A stretch of 33,380 bases of DNA from a virus: IMG/VR virus record IMGVR_UViG_3300030389_000842, positions 1-33,380 of that record; one strand, 5' to 3'. Numbering within the stretch: the first letter of the stretch is position 1; each line of letters begins with the position of its first letter. Positions 25,491-31,830 of this stretch are shown here, piece after piece. The position numbers and the translations under genes are program-made. Under the pieces are notes generated by a model that worked only from the letters and a program-made list of their open reading frames with translations, was not told the origin of the DNA and ran no database searches.

Positions 25491-25715
25491 TTAATGCACT
25501 GAATGTATTTCCTCTATCTGATGCAAGTATATGTCGGCGTCAGGATAATTTTGATCGGCGTCATCTATCGCATAATCTATCAAACTATCGGGTGTGTGCA
25601 ACTCAAGTTGCTCTACCATGTCGTGTGATATTTTTACCACATACATTAACTTATCTAACTCATGTTCTTCACAATCAAGCAGATCTATTAAGAGGTGTAC
25701 TTTGTATTGTGGCAT
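25491..25715 (-). CDS. Small acidic protein, unknown (74 aa)
   Basis: The ATG at 25715 has AAAGGAG seven bases upstream; the frame extends only to a TTG two codons earlier. The acidic product begins MPQYKVHLLIDLLDCEEHEL and has many Asp/Glu (DYAIDDADQNYPDADIYLHQIEEI). No family or motif is recognised. Very acidic small phage proteins sometimes mimic DNA, but nothing here shows that. Confidence 0.72.
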   Translation of the reverse strand: MPQYKVHLLIDLLDCEEHELDKLMYVVKISHDMVEQLELHTPDSLIDYAIDDADQNYPDADIYLHQIEEIHSVH

Positions 25716-25727
25716 AGTCAATCTCCT

Positions 25728-25889
25728 TTAATAATTTTTAAATGCTTGTATATCTTCTTCTATTTGCTCTTCAAATAAATTTTCACCGTACTCTACGGCT
25801 TCTAAAGTAAAAGGCTTATCATATTTAGACTTTACCTCTTTCTGTATATATTTAGGCAGTCTATAAAATCTAGAGTAATTGTCTATCAT
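25728..25889 (-). CDS. Small hypothetical protein (53 aa)
   Basis: The preferred start is the ATG at 25889, preceded by GGAG six bases upstream. The open frame runs on to a TTG at 25925 that lacks a ribosome site and lies in the likely leader. The product is MIDNYSRFYRLPKYIQKEVK, then an acidic helix (ENLFEEQIEEDIQAFKNY). It follows a possible promoter and a 13-bp palindrome (25924-25936). Function unknown. Confidence 0.65.
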   Translation of the reverse strand: MIDNYSRFYRLPKYIQKEVKSKYDKPFTLEAVEYGENLFEEQIEEDIQAFKNY

Positions 25890-25937
25890 ACTAGTCTCCA
25901 AAGTCCATGATGTTAGTCGCAACAATCATCATGATTA

Positions 25938-25964
25938 AATATATTATTTCCCATTCCATGTCAA
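25938..25964 (-). promoter_or_regulatory. Possible promoter with adjacent 13-bp palindrome
   Basis: On the minus strand TTGACA (25964-25959) is followed after only 15 bp by TATATT (25943-25938). Just downstream is a perfect palindrome AATCATCATGATT (25924-25936). The short spacer makes the promoter weak or uncertain, but the location between two genes and the shared CTTGACATG context with the promoter at 18398 support it. Confidence 0.35.
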
Positions 25965-26455
25965 GCTGCAATCCATGTAGGTTGTGGTGTGTTTGTCCAT
26001 TGTAATATGTGTGCCTTGTCTGTGCGGTAGTAGTTACGATAAGCCTCTACATAATCGTCACACTTAAACTGGTCTGGCATACACTGTGGTGGTTCTGTGT
26101 GTAGTCTAAAGTCCTCATCAAAATTATCGTGAAACATGTATGCAGCTATATTTTTCATTATAGCTGTGCTCTTATGATGCTTGCCATATCTACGTGTGTA
26201 CTCTCTGCCTATCTCAAGGCCATGTGCTACAGCCCATGTCATGTTAGCATCATTCTCTCGTACCCATACAGTCATAGGATGGTTTTTGTATGCAGGTTTA
26301 TATATTTCTTTCAGTATAGGTTCATCCTCAAAGCACCACTCATGTAATGCAGTGCTACACATCTGAGCAGTCTCCAACACCATCTTGACTACATGCTTGT
26401 CGCATAGTTGTCGAGCTGCTTTGACTGGATTTTTGTCAATAAAAAATATATTCAT
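25961..26455 (-). CDS. Conserved phage protein, unknown (164 aa)
   Basis: This 164-residue protein begins MNIFFIDKNPVKAARQLCDKHVVKMVLETAQM, a conserved block I recall from cyanophage and roseophage proteins of unknown function. Several conserved-looking charged and aromatic segments follow (HPMTVWVRENDANMTWAVAHG, TRRYGKHHKSTAIM, FKCDDYVEAYRNYY). The density of His, Asp and Trp suggests an enzyme, but I cannot name the reaction. It lies after the SleB-type hydrolase gene, and its stop overlaps the candidate promoter. Confidence 0.8.
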   Translation of the reverse strand: MNIFFIDKNPVKAARQLCDKHVVKMVLETAQMCSTALHEWCFEDEPILKEIYKPAYKNHPMTVWVRENDANMTWAVAHGLEIGREYTRRYGKHHKSTAIMKNIAAYMFHDNFDEDFRLHTEPPQCMPDQFKCDDYVEAYRNYYRTDKAHILQWTNTPQPTWIAA

Positions 26456-26464
26456 GTCATTATC

Positions 26465-26902
26465 CTATCTATAAAATATATGATCTTCGATTGTTACTAT
26501 GTACTCTACGTTTCTCCACTCCGGGTCTACGCTAGTGGCATGGTAAAAGGTAGCACCGTCCACCGTGTTAATTGATAAGCCATATGAAAAGAATACGTCC
26601 TCTGCTACGGCAATCGCTTTTGACCACGCACGTTGGTCAGTTGGTTTATCAGATAGACCATCACAATACCAACTGAACTGACACCTATGTTTGATCGGAT
26701 AGTCCTGTTTCCAACTGTACGTTGGTCCTTCACGTATCACCTCGCACACAGTGTCAGGCCATCTTTGATCATGCACACGGTTTAGCACCACCTCTGCCAC
26801 TGCACGTTGTCCTATGGTAGGTTGATCACGTGCCTCAAAGTAAATGTTCTGAGCAAGACACGTGATCGTAGCACCTACCGCAAGTATAGTTTCACTCAAC
26901 AT
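26465..26902 (-). CDS. SleB-type cell-wall hydrolase, candidate endolysin
   Basis: This 145-residue protein matches the SleB/CwlJ hydrolase domain (Hydrolase_2). It has LAQNIYFEARDQP with the catalytic Glu (E23), GQRAVAEVVLNRV, WPDTVCEVI, RCQFSWYCDG and ATFYHATSVDPEW. The family cuts the glycan strands of peptidoglycan and is a frequent endolysin in marine phages of alphaproteobacteria. The first ~18 residues are hydrophobic (SETILAVGATITCLA) and may help export, although the domain begins at once. It is encoded in the minus-strand early/accessory block, not with the virion genes. AGGAGG lies before the ATG. Confidence 0.9.
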   Translation of the reverse strand: MLSETILAVGATITCLAQNIYFEARDQPTIGQRAVAEVVLNRVHDQRWPDTVCEVIREGPTYSWKQDYPIKHRCQFSWYCDGLSDKPTDQRAWSKAIAVAEDVFFSYGLSINTVDGATFYHATSVDPEWRNVEYIVTIEDHIFYR

Positions 26903-26914
26903 AAGTACACCTCC

Positions 26915-27181
26915 TCAAAAATCTGTACACCTACCGTTGTGTTGCCAATCCCCATGTGTAGTAGGGTCAGGCCCATCGTACCCACCGTACTCCTGCTTGG
27001 GTGCTCTACCTCTAGCACGTTGCAGCTGGTCATCTATACTCTCCTCTTTGCTACGCACTGCTGGTCTTTTAAACAGAGTGAGTGTGACCACACCATCATT
27101 GTCTTCCTTGTACGTGCCAGCCCAATTGACAGGCTTGTTGTACCACCAATTTAGTAAGTCCTCTATGTCAGTGTCTACCAT
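26915..27181 (-). CDS. Small hypothetical protein (88 aa)
   Basis: This 88-residue protein has an N-terminal aromatic segment IEDLLNWWYNKPVNWAGTYK, a beta-like VVTLTLFKRP, then a polar tail (RARGRAPKQEYGGYDGPD, HGDWQHNGRC). AAGGAG stands 11 bases before the ATG, and the start overlaps the preceding 49-residue gene by 14 bases. Function unknown; it directly precedes the hydrolase gene by 12 bases. Confidence 0.72.
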   Translation of the reverse strand: MVDTDIEDLLNWWYNKPVNWAGTYKEDNDGVVTLTLFKRPAVRSKEESIDDQLQRARGRAPKQEYGGYDGPDPTTHGDWQHNGRCTDF

Positions 27182-27317
27182 AATATTCCATGCTCCTTTG
27201 GTTATATTTAAACTTACGTTGCTTACGCCTTTCTACTTTCCATGCACCTCTCTTTGGTTTAGTAAGTGCCACCTTTTTTGCTGGCATCTTTTGAAATGTC
27301 AACTGTGACTGCATCAT
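27168..27317 (-). CDS. Small very basic protein (49 aa)
   Basis: This 49-codon gene overlaps the 3' part of the 58-residue gene in another frame and the start of the next gene by 14 bases. The product, MMQSQLTFQKMPAKKVALTK followed by PKRGAWKVERRKQRKFKYNQ, is highly basic with few acidic residues, so nucleic acid binding is likely. AGAGGA lies about nine bases upstream of the first ATG; an internal Met (MPAKK) is an alternative start. Long overlapping frames are unusual, which lowers confidence. Confidence 0.5.
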   Translation of the reverse strand: MMQSQLTFQKMPAKKVALTKPKRGAWKVERRKQRKFKYNQRSMEYYGRH

Positions 27318-27435
27318 TGTGTTTGTTCCTCTTCCTGTTGTATGACCCCTTTCCCTTTTTGGGTTTTACAATTTGAGTGCGAGGTCTATTGTACGCCATC
27401 TCACGTGCAACTGGGTTGATTGGTTTGATACGCAC
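27259..27435 (-). CDS. Small basic NPVA protein (58 aa)
   Basis: This 58-codon gene starts with GTG, seven bases after a strong GAGAGGAGG site. It reads MRIKPINPVAREMAYNRPRT, then QIVKPKKGKGSYNRKRNK, with an acidic stretch near the end. Small proteins that begin with an NPVA segment and continue with a Lys/Arg-rich tail are common in marine phages and T7-like relatives, from memory. The function is unknown; the basic tail suggests RNA or DNA binding. Confidence 0.72.
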   Translation of the reverse strand: MRIKPINPVAREMAYNRPRTQIVKPKKGKGSYNRKRNKHNDAVTVDISKDASKKGGTY

Positions 27436-27456
27436 AACAGACCTCCTCTCGTCCTG

Positions 27457-27705
27457 TTATCTAAGTATGGGCTGCACAGAATAGTCACGCTTAGTTGTGG
27501 ACACTAGCCCTTGCATGTTCCAGAACACGATAGGTTGTTTGGAAAGATAGATAGAGTACTTGCCAAACTGGTAAGACTTAAACTCTTTAAGTTCTTTGCC
27601 AAACTCCCATCTCCTTTTCTTAACTCTCTTCCTAAAGATAAAGTCCCTGTTAAGTATACGTCCACGTAGTTCTAATTGCTTTTGTATCTTGTTTGCTGTT
27701 GTCAT
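27457..27705 (-). CDS. Basic hypothetical protein (82 aa)
   Basis: This 82-residue protein has AAAGGAGAG upstream of its ATG. It is rich in Lys and Arg (FIFRKRVKKRRWEFGKELKEF), followed by a beta-like C-terminus (KYSIYLSKQPIVFWNMQG). It is the first gene after the palindrome and extended -10 promoter at 27744-27796. Function unknown; nucleic acid binding is possible from its charge. Confidence 0.72.
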   Translation of the reverse strand: MTTANKIQKQLELRGRILNRDFIFRKRVKKRRWEFGKELKEFKSYQFGKYSIYLSKQPIVFWNMQGLVSTTKRDYSVQPILR

Positions 27706-27743
27706 AACAGACTCTCCTTTTGGTTAAGTTAGATGTACGGTAC

Positions 27744-27766
27744 ATTATACCAGTATGTCGTGTCAA
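27744..27766 (-). promoter_or_regulatory. Extended -10 promoter with overlapping palindrome
   Basis: On the minus strand TGGTATAAT (TG at 27752-27751, TATAAT 27749-27744) is a perfect extended -10 element. TTGACA (27766-27761) lies upstream, but only 11 bp from TATAAT, so it is probably not a normal -35. A 13-bp palindrome ATGTACGGTACAT (27733-27745) abuts the -10, and the GTGGGAC palindrome lies 13-14 bp upstream of TTGACA. This probably drives the genes from 27705 leftwards. Confidence 0.55.
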
Positions 27767-27779
27767 GTATAACCTAAAT

Positions 27780-27796
27780 GGTGGGACTGTCCCACC
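27780..27796. repeat. Palindromic operator-like element, copy 1
   Basis: GGTGGGACTGTCCCACC is a perfect palindrome with 8-bp arms around one central base. It sits between the stop of the 91-residue gene and the promoter of the next operon. It could also fold as a 7-bp hairpin with a 3-base loop, but no T-tract follows on either strand, so an operator is more likely than a terminator. Confidence 0.8.
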
Positions 27797-28072
27797 TTAA
27801 CTATACTCTTTCATCCACTCTTCGTCAGCAGATACTAACTTCACTAAGAAGTTATCCTTTATGTCTCTGCAATATGTGTCACCATACTCGTAAGATCCTT
27901 CGTGCATCAGGGGAGATGTGGCTGACACATACCATCTAGCAAAGCCATCATTCTTCTCAGCAGATGAATGTTTGTAGGTCTTTAACACTCTCCACTCCCA
28001 GCCTCTACCATCTGAATAGATAGCATATGGGTTGTCATGGGTTCTTGTTTTTCCAAAGTTAGTTCTAGGCAT
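27797..28072 (-). CDS. Conserved small phage protein, unknown (91 aa)
   Basis: This 91-residue protein contains DNPYAIYSDGRGWEWRVLKTY, then DGFARWYVSATSPLMHEGSY and GDTYCRDIKD. The block 'NPY..W..W.WRVLK.Y ... ARW...V.SP ... GS.E.GD.Y..DI' recurs in marine phage proteins as I remember them, with no known function. AGGAG precedes the ATG. The copy-1 palindrome starts immediately after its stop codon. Confidence 0.8.
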   Translation of the reverse strand: MPRTNFGKTRTHDNPYAIYSDGRGWEWRVLKTYKHSSAEKNDGFARWYVSATSPLMHEGSYEYGDTYCRDIKDNFLVKLVSADEEWMKEYS

Positions 28073-28090
28073 TTGTTTTCTCCTTTATGA

Positions 28091-28294
28091 TTATGCCAGT
28101 ATGTCTAAGTTAGTACCACGATTAGTGTCTATCGGTGGTGCTGGTCTGGTAGGTACTAGGTTGTCTGCCTTTTTAGCAGATGGATAGTGGTGTTCTTCCA
28201 CATGCTTTTCATGTGGTGTAGTCCTCCAAGGCACGTATATGTCCCTGCCTATGAAGTCCTGCACCAATATGTGATATACACTGTCTATACTCAT
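28091..28294 (-). CDS. Small hypothetical protein (67 aa)
   Basis: This 67-residue protein reads MSIDSVYHILVQDFIGRDIY, then VPWRTTPHEKHVEEHHYPSA and a Pro-rich end (PTRPAPPIDTNRG). The ATG overlaps the upstream gene's stop as ATGA, with GGAG upstream. The His-rich middle could bind a metal, but no motif is certain. Function unknown. Confidence 0.72.
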   Translation of the reverse strand: MSIDSVYHILVQDFIGRDIYVPWRTTPHEKHVEEHHYPSAKKADNLVPTRPAPPIDTNRGTNLDILA

Positions 28295-28509
28295 TGCATT
28301 CTCCCATCTCCATAAATGTATGATCTCACGCTGTGGTCATTCTCATACTGTTCAGGTTCGTCCTGCATCTCTCTGCCGTGATCATAGGCATTGGAGTCAT
28401 GCTCAGATGGCACATGGAATGTTGCCACTACTATATCCCCATGTACATTAAATGATTTGATCTCCGCAGGACATTTATCTAACCAGTCTTGAAACAAATC
28501 GTAACTCAT
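28291..28509 (-). CDS. Small acidic hypothetical protein (72 aa)
   Basis: This 72-residue protein begins MSYDLFQDWLDKCPAEIKSF with a beta-like VHGDIVVATFHVP, then an acidic, His-containing tail (HDSNAYDHGREMQDEPEQYE). Start and stop both overlap neighbouring genes as ATGA. No family is recognised. Confidence 0.74.
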   Translation of the reverse strand: MSYDLFQDWLDKCPAEIKSFNVHGDIVVATFHVPSEHDSNAYDHGREMQDEPEQYENDHSVRSYIYGDGRMQ

Positions 28510-28646
28510 AGTTTTGCTAACTCCTTTATATAAAAAATGTGGGCATCAATGTTTGCATCATCCAACTCCCAACGAGTTTCTGGATCTCTCAATTCTTCCA
28601 TGTCTTGTACTAGGAGGTTTACTATTTCTTCCTTAGTCATTGGCAT
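28506..28646 (-). CDS. Small acidic helical protein (46 aa)
   Basis: This 46-codon gene fills the gap between the 124- and 72-residue genes. The product is MPMTKEEIVNLLVQDMEELR, then DPETRWELDDANIDAHIFYI, predicted helical and acidic. GAGGAG lies seven bases before the ATG and the stop overlaps the next start as ATGA. It is very probably real; function unknown. Confidence 0.75.
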   Translation of the reverse strand: MPMTKEEIVNLLVQDMEELRDPETRWELDDANIDAHIFYIKELAKL

Positions 28647-28647
28647 G

Positions 28648-29022
28648 TTACTTCTCCTCATAGTATTTAATAAAATATCTTAACACTTGTATGATGCTCC
28701 TGTCCTTGAACCTACGTGTACCACCATTGCGTCCTTCCCATTTCAAAAACTCAAGAGCTTTTACTATGTCGTTAGGTATCGTACCACCTGTGTGTTCTTT
28801 CCACAACATAATCACATCCCACACAGTAAGATCCCCTACAGTCTTGGCTAAGTCACTTGTATGTGTCCTGTAACTTTTACCTGACCCATAGTCATTCCTA
28901 CTGTGCCAGTCTTCCACCATCTCGTAGGCATCGTCAAGTGACATACCTGTTTTGGTTAGCTCCCTAGCCTGTTGGTCTATGATATTCTCTTGTTGCATCT
29001 CTACTCTGTAGTCTGTGCTCAT
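28648..29022 (-). CDS. Hypothetical phage protein (124 aa)
   Basis: The preferred ATG at 29022 has AAGGAG seven bases upstream; an upstream in-frame ATG at 29040 would overlap the previous gene. The product starts MSTDYRVEMQQENIIDQQAR and has a helical middle (DLTVWDVIMLWKEHTGG, DIVKALEFLKWEGR). It ends RRFKDRSIIQVLRYFIKYYEEK. It looks like a compact helical protein, but I recognise no family. Confidence 0.78.
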   Translation of the reverse strand: MSTDYRVEMQQENIIDQQARELTKTGMSLDDAYEMVEDWHSRNDYGSGKSYRTHTSDLAKTVGDLTVWDVIMLWKEHTGGTIPNDIVKALEFLKWEGRNGGTRRFKDRSIIQVLRYFIKYYEEK

Positions 29023-29026
29023 AGCG

Positions 29027-29245
29027 TCACTCCTTCTCATTTATGTAGACTCTAAGACATTTACTATTTTCTATACTCGATCCATAGGTATGATACCTCC
29101 AATTTAAACCGTCTTTTAAATGTTGTCCTTTTAAGAGTAGTTTGTATTTATCTCTGTTAAGGTACTTACGCATCAACCTCACTAACTCCTTACCCTCAAA
29201 GTCGTTGGGTATCTCACTAAATACATAACGTGGTATCTCTTTCAT
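29027..29245 (-). CDS. Small hypothetical protein (72 aa)
   Basis: This 72-residue protein reads MKEIPRYVFSEIPNDFEGKE, then a basic segment (LMRKYLNRDKYKLLLKGQ) and a beta-like end (SKCLRVYINEKE). It overlaps the methyltransferase stop as ATGA. Function unknown; tight coupling suggests a partner of the methyltransferase, but this is only inferred. Confidence 0.74.
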   Translation of the reverse strand: MKEIPRYVFSEIPNDFEGKELVRLMRKYLNRDKYKLLLKGQHLKDGLNWRYHTYGSSIENSKCLRVYINEKE

Positions 29246-30177
29246 ATCTTTAGTCCTTTCAGTATGTGGGCAATAACGTCTACGGTAAATCCATTACCGC
29301 ATACTTTGTATCGTTGAGTGTTGGATACATGGTTGGTGTAATTGTCTGGCAGTGTCTGCAATCTCTCACATTCCAGAGGTGTCAGCTTACGATACTTCAT
29401 TGGCTCGACATAAACCTTTGGCTCACGATTACCACCACCGTTACTTGTCAGGGTTGGAGCTTTCCCTGACGAATGGTAGACACGTTTAAGATAGCCATGT
29501 CCGTTGAGGTCAGCGTCACCAACGTGACACATCTGATCCTTACTGAATACTAGCTGTCGTCTGTGCTTCTCAAAGTATGTCTTGAGATTACCACCCTTCC
29601 AGTAGTTAGCGTCTAGGCAATGAGACTTATCTCTGTCCACATAGCCATCCTCTAGTATGTCCTTGAGCATGATGCCTTTGTCCTCTGGTGGATACGCATA
29701 AGGTATGTTAGTCCAGTACAGCCTACGTCTGTTCTGTGCTGACACAAGACTACTGTTGATCTCGATAGGTTCCACACCTAGATGCTTGTTGATAACGTCC
29801 TGATACTCCTGCTTCATAGGCACGTTCTCAAACAGAAACCACTTGGGTTTGAGCACATCTTTCAAACGTACAATCTCCCAAAAGACCTGTCCACGTGGAT
29901 CGTCAAAGCCTTTGCCTTTACCTGCTACAGAAAATGAGGGGCAAGGAAATCCACCTGCCATGAAGTCAATGGGATCACCATTGAACGTGTGCAAGTCTAC
30001 GTTATGTATGTCACCCACCTGCTGTGTGTCAGGCCAATTAGCCTGTGTCACTTTGATAGGATACTTGTCTATCTCACTGGCATAGTATCTGTAGACAGGT
30101 GATAATACACCTGCCCGAACCATTGCTTCCTGTAGCATAGAGCCACCATCACATGCTGAAAATACTGTGTTGATCAT
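29242..30177 (-). CDS. DNA (cytosine-5) methyltransferase
   Basis: This 311-residue protein carries the C5-methyltransferase motifs in order. Motif I is FSACDGGSMLQEAM (S-adenosylmethionine site), motif IV GGFPCPSFSVAG (catalytic Cys, here PCPS), motif VI FLFENVP and motif VIII SAQNRRRLYW. A target-recognition region lies around residues 180-250. Motif IX-like RKLTPLECERLQTLPDNYT and motif X VCGNGFTVDVIAHIL follow. It transfers a methyl group to C5 of cytosine in DNA. No restriction endonuclease is adjacent, so it probably protects phage DNA from host restriction or marks it. The start overlaps the gp88-like stop as ATGA, with AGGAG upstream. Confidence 0.94.
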   Translation of the reverse strand: MINTVFSACDGGSMLQEAMVRAGVLSPVYRYYASEIDKYPIKVTQANWPDTQQVGDIHNVDLHTFNGDPIDFMAGGFPCPSFSVAGKGKGFDDPRGQVFWEIVRLKDVLKPKWFLFENVPMKQEYQDVINKHLGVEPIEINSSLVSAQNRRRLYWTNIPYAYPPEDKGIMLKDILEDGYVDRDKSHCLDANYWKGGNLKTYFEKHRRQLVFSKDQMCHVGDADLNGHGYLKRVYHSSGKAPTLTSNGGGNREPKVYVEPMKYRKLTPLECERLQTLPDNYTNHVSNTQRYKVCGNGFTVDVIAHILKGLKI

Positions 30178-30905
30178 CTTGATTTACTCCTGTCGTAGTC
30201 AACTACAAAACCTGATGTGTCTGTCTTAGCTGATCCCTTGGCTACTAGTCCTGCTATTGTACCCTTGGGATCTAGGAATCTCATATCGTCTTTGTCTGCG
30301 TGTATTACCTCTCTGCCCATAAAACCATAGTCCATTGCGTCATGCAACATCTGCTGTGTCCTGAACACAACTGCCACGTTTACGTCTGGCAATTCCTGCA
30401 TAGCTTTCTCTACCTTGGACTGATACACAGGGTCAGCACCACTGTAGGATAGCGTCAGTGGATACGGATCTTTGTACACACGATTAACCGTCTTGGTGTA
30501 GTCATAAAAGATTACGTCATCAAACTCTTCCATGATGGTCTTGTTGCCAACAGGCACTCGCTCAAAGGGTATGTCACTAGTGCCATTAGGTCTGACGCAA
30601 GGTTGTATGTCTCGCTTGTGACAGTAGCTACGAAACTTGTGGATGTCTGTCTGCAACATGTCCATGAACGTGTCCCGGTCATTGTGATACAGGTTAGACT
30701 TACGTATACGTGCCTGTTCGACATTGCTAAACTTACCTCGACCTGCTGACACTAAGCATGGGTCTTTGCACTTGGCACGTTTAGACCAAGGACACAGGAT
30801 GTCGTCGGGCATGAGGTACATGATAGCTGTCTCATACTTCTCTCCATTACCTTTGATGGTCTTGGCATCTGCACCACTGGCAATTAATTTACCTCGATAT
30901 GGCAT
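30174..30905 (-). CDS. gp88-like conserved phage protein
   Basis: The product is about 243 residues from the ATG at 30905, with GAGGAG nine bases upstream; the frame extends to a TTG at 30941. The sequence (ILCPWSKRAKCKDPCLVSAG, RGKFSNVEQARIRKSNLYH, then VRPNGTSDIPFE, FYDYTKTVNRV, VAVVFRT, RFLDPKGTIAGLVAKGSAKT, DTSGFVVD) matches a widespread phage and plasmid protein family that I associate with mycobacteriophage gp88. Three clustered Cys may bind zinc or an Fe-S cluster. The function of the family is not known to me. It is co-translated with the DNA methyltransferase. Confidence 0.85.
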   Translation of the reverse strand: MPYRGKLIASGADAKTIKGNGEKYETAIMYLMPDDILCPWSKRAKCKDPCLVSAGRGKFSNVEQARIRKSNLYHNDRDTFMDMLQTDIHKFRSYCHKRDIQPCVRPNGTSDIPFERVPVGNKTIMEEFDDVIFYDYTKTVNRVYKDPYPLTLSYSGADPVYQSKVEKAMQELPDVNVAVVFRTQQMLHDAMDYGFMGREVIHADKDDMRFLDPKGTIAGLVAKGSAKTDTSGFVVDYDRSKSR

Positions 30906-30906
30906 G

Positions 30907-30996
30907 TTATAAATCTCCTCGTTGAAAACAATATAAACCAATCACTACTATGACAAAGCATAGTGCGACAATCGTTAGTTCGTCAAGTGTTGTCAT
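30907..30996 (-). CDS. 29-aa single-span membrane micro-protein
   Basis: This 29-codon frame reads MTTLDELTIVALCFVIVVIG and ends LYCFQRGDL, one clear membrane helix with a short charged tail. Its ATG overlaps the stop of the 52-residue gene as ATGA, and its end contains the GAGGAG site of the gp88-like gene, which starts one base after its stop. Coupling on both sides and the hydrophobic content suggest a real small membrane protein. There is no separate ribosome site. Confidence 0.55.
   Translation of the reverse strand: MTTLDELTIVALCFVIVVIGLYCFQRGDL
30957..30986 (-). promoter_or_regulatory. Possible promoter downstream of palindrome copy 2
   Basis: On the minus strand TTGACG (30986-30981), an 18-bp spacer and TATGCT (30962-30957) give a moderate sigma70-like match, 11 bp downstream of the copy-2 palindrome. 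It overlaps the 29-residue gene. Its resemblance to the arrangement at copy 4 is the main support; the -10 is weak. Confidence 0.35.
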
Positions 30997-31151
30997 CGTG
31001 GGACAGTCCCACTTGTGTCAATGGCTTGTATGGCTGCCCATGTCCTGTCGATCTCTTCTAGCTTTTTACGTCTAGTGTCCTGCTCTGTCTTGGCTTGCAT
31101 GGCATTGTGAAGCATAACAAAGTCTTTAAAGAATTTATCAACTTGATTCAT
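30993..31151 (-). CDS. Small charged helical protein (52 aa)
   Basis: This 52-codon gene reads MNQVDKFFKDFVMLHNAMQA, then KTEQDTRRKKLEEIDRTWAA and a tail AIDTSGTVPR. Both ends overlap neighbours as ATGA. The tail SGTVP is encoded by the copy-2 palindrome, so the operator-like element lies within coding sequence. The body is a charged helix. Function unknown. Confidence 0.68.
   Translation of the reverse strand: MNQVDKFFKDFVMLHNAMQAKTEQDTRRKKLEEIDRTWAAIQAIDTSGTVPR
30998..31012. repeat. Palindromic operator-like element, copy 2
   Basis: GTGGGACAGTCCCAC is a perfect palindrome with 7-bp arms and one central base. It lies inside the last codons of the 52-residue gene and 11 bp upstream of TTGACG on the minus strand. 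Confidence 0.8.
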
Positions 31152-31309
31152 ATCTCTATCGCCTTTCTCTTTAACCTTTCAATTAACTTCTCTTGTTTGA
31201 GTATCAGATTGGCAAGCACACGATTGTCACGCATCACTGCCATGTTCTCCATTTCGAGGTACGCAATCTTCTCGTCGTCACCTCTCGTCACTATGTCCAT
31301 ATTAGTCAT
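31148..31309 (-). CDS. Small coiled-coil protein (53 aa)
   Basis: The ATG at 31309 overlaps the zinc-ribbon gene's stop as TGATG; an open extension upstream lies inside that gene and lacks a ribosome site. The product is MTNMDIVTRGDDEKIAYLEM followed by a long helix with Leu/Ile heptads and a basic end (LILKQEKLIERLKRKAIEI). It is probably a small dimeric coiled coil; function unknown. Confidence 0.7.
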   Translation of the reverse strand: MTNMDIVTRGDDEKIAYLEMENMAVMRDNRVLANLILKQEKLIERLKRKAIEI

Positions 31310-31527
31310 CACATAATCCCCATTAATATACCTGCTGATACAAGCGTATTGGTTCCACAATACTCGCACCATCCCCTATCTTGATCAGGCTCCATTTCAG
31401 TTGAATAGTCGCAATCTTCATTCATACAAATTGCTGGAAGCTCACCGTCGAAAGCGTAATCCATCACCATGTCTTCAGGATTACTATATCCCCAATCGTT
31501 AGCAAGTTGATTAAGTTTACTAGTCAT
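31309..31527 (-). CDS. Small zinc-ribbon protein (72 aa)
   Basis: This 72-residue protein has a CxxxxC...CxxC zinc ribbon: ICMNEDCDYSTEMEPDQD, then GWCEYCGTNTLVSAGILMGI. I recall near-identical small proteins (CDY(S/T)TE(M/V)EPDQ, then CE.C.TNT, ending in hydrophobic residues) in many alphaproteobacteria and their phages, all without known function. A strong AGGAGG precedes the ATG. It may be a nucleic acid-binding adaptor. Confidence 0.85.
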   Translation of the reverse strand: MTSKLNQLANDWGYSNPEDMVMDYAFDGELPAICMNEDCDYSTEMEPDQDRGWCEYCGTNTLVSAGILMGIM

Positions 31528-31830
31528 TTAGTCACCTCCTCTCGCTACTTCGGCAAAGTTATCGTCCACCCTTTGCTTTATGTCATCAATGAAACTTTCG
31601 TAGTCTTTAATTATTTGTCTTTGTGTGACAAGCGTCTTACAAAACAGACGATCTCGTTTCAAATACTTGTCGGTTATGACGTCAATGTATGTATCAACAA
31701 ACGCCATGAACTCTGCTGTAAGGCTGGCAAAATTTTCGACGTCACTTGCAAGGTAAGCAGTTCTACCTTTTTCCTCAAACTGCTTCTTGCGTTTCACGTA
31801 GTCGTCGTGAACTAAAACGTGTTTTGTCAT
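31528..31830 (-). CDS. Hypothetical helical protein (100 aa)
   Basis: This 100-residue protein is mostly helical and charged (DYVKRKKQFEEKGRTAYLAS, LTAEFMAFVDTYIDVITDKY, IIKDYESFIDDIKQRVDDNF). The ATG overlaps the upstream stop as ATGA, and the stop is directly followed by the next ATG. I recognise no family. The start of the operon and early promoters nearby suggest early expression. Confidence 0.75.
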   Translation of the reverse strand: MTKHVLVHDDYVKRKKQFEEKGRTAYLASDVENFASLTAEFMAFVDTYIDVITDKYLKRDRLFCKTLVTQRQIIKDYESFIDDIKQRVDDNFAEVARGGD

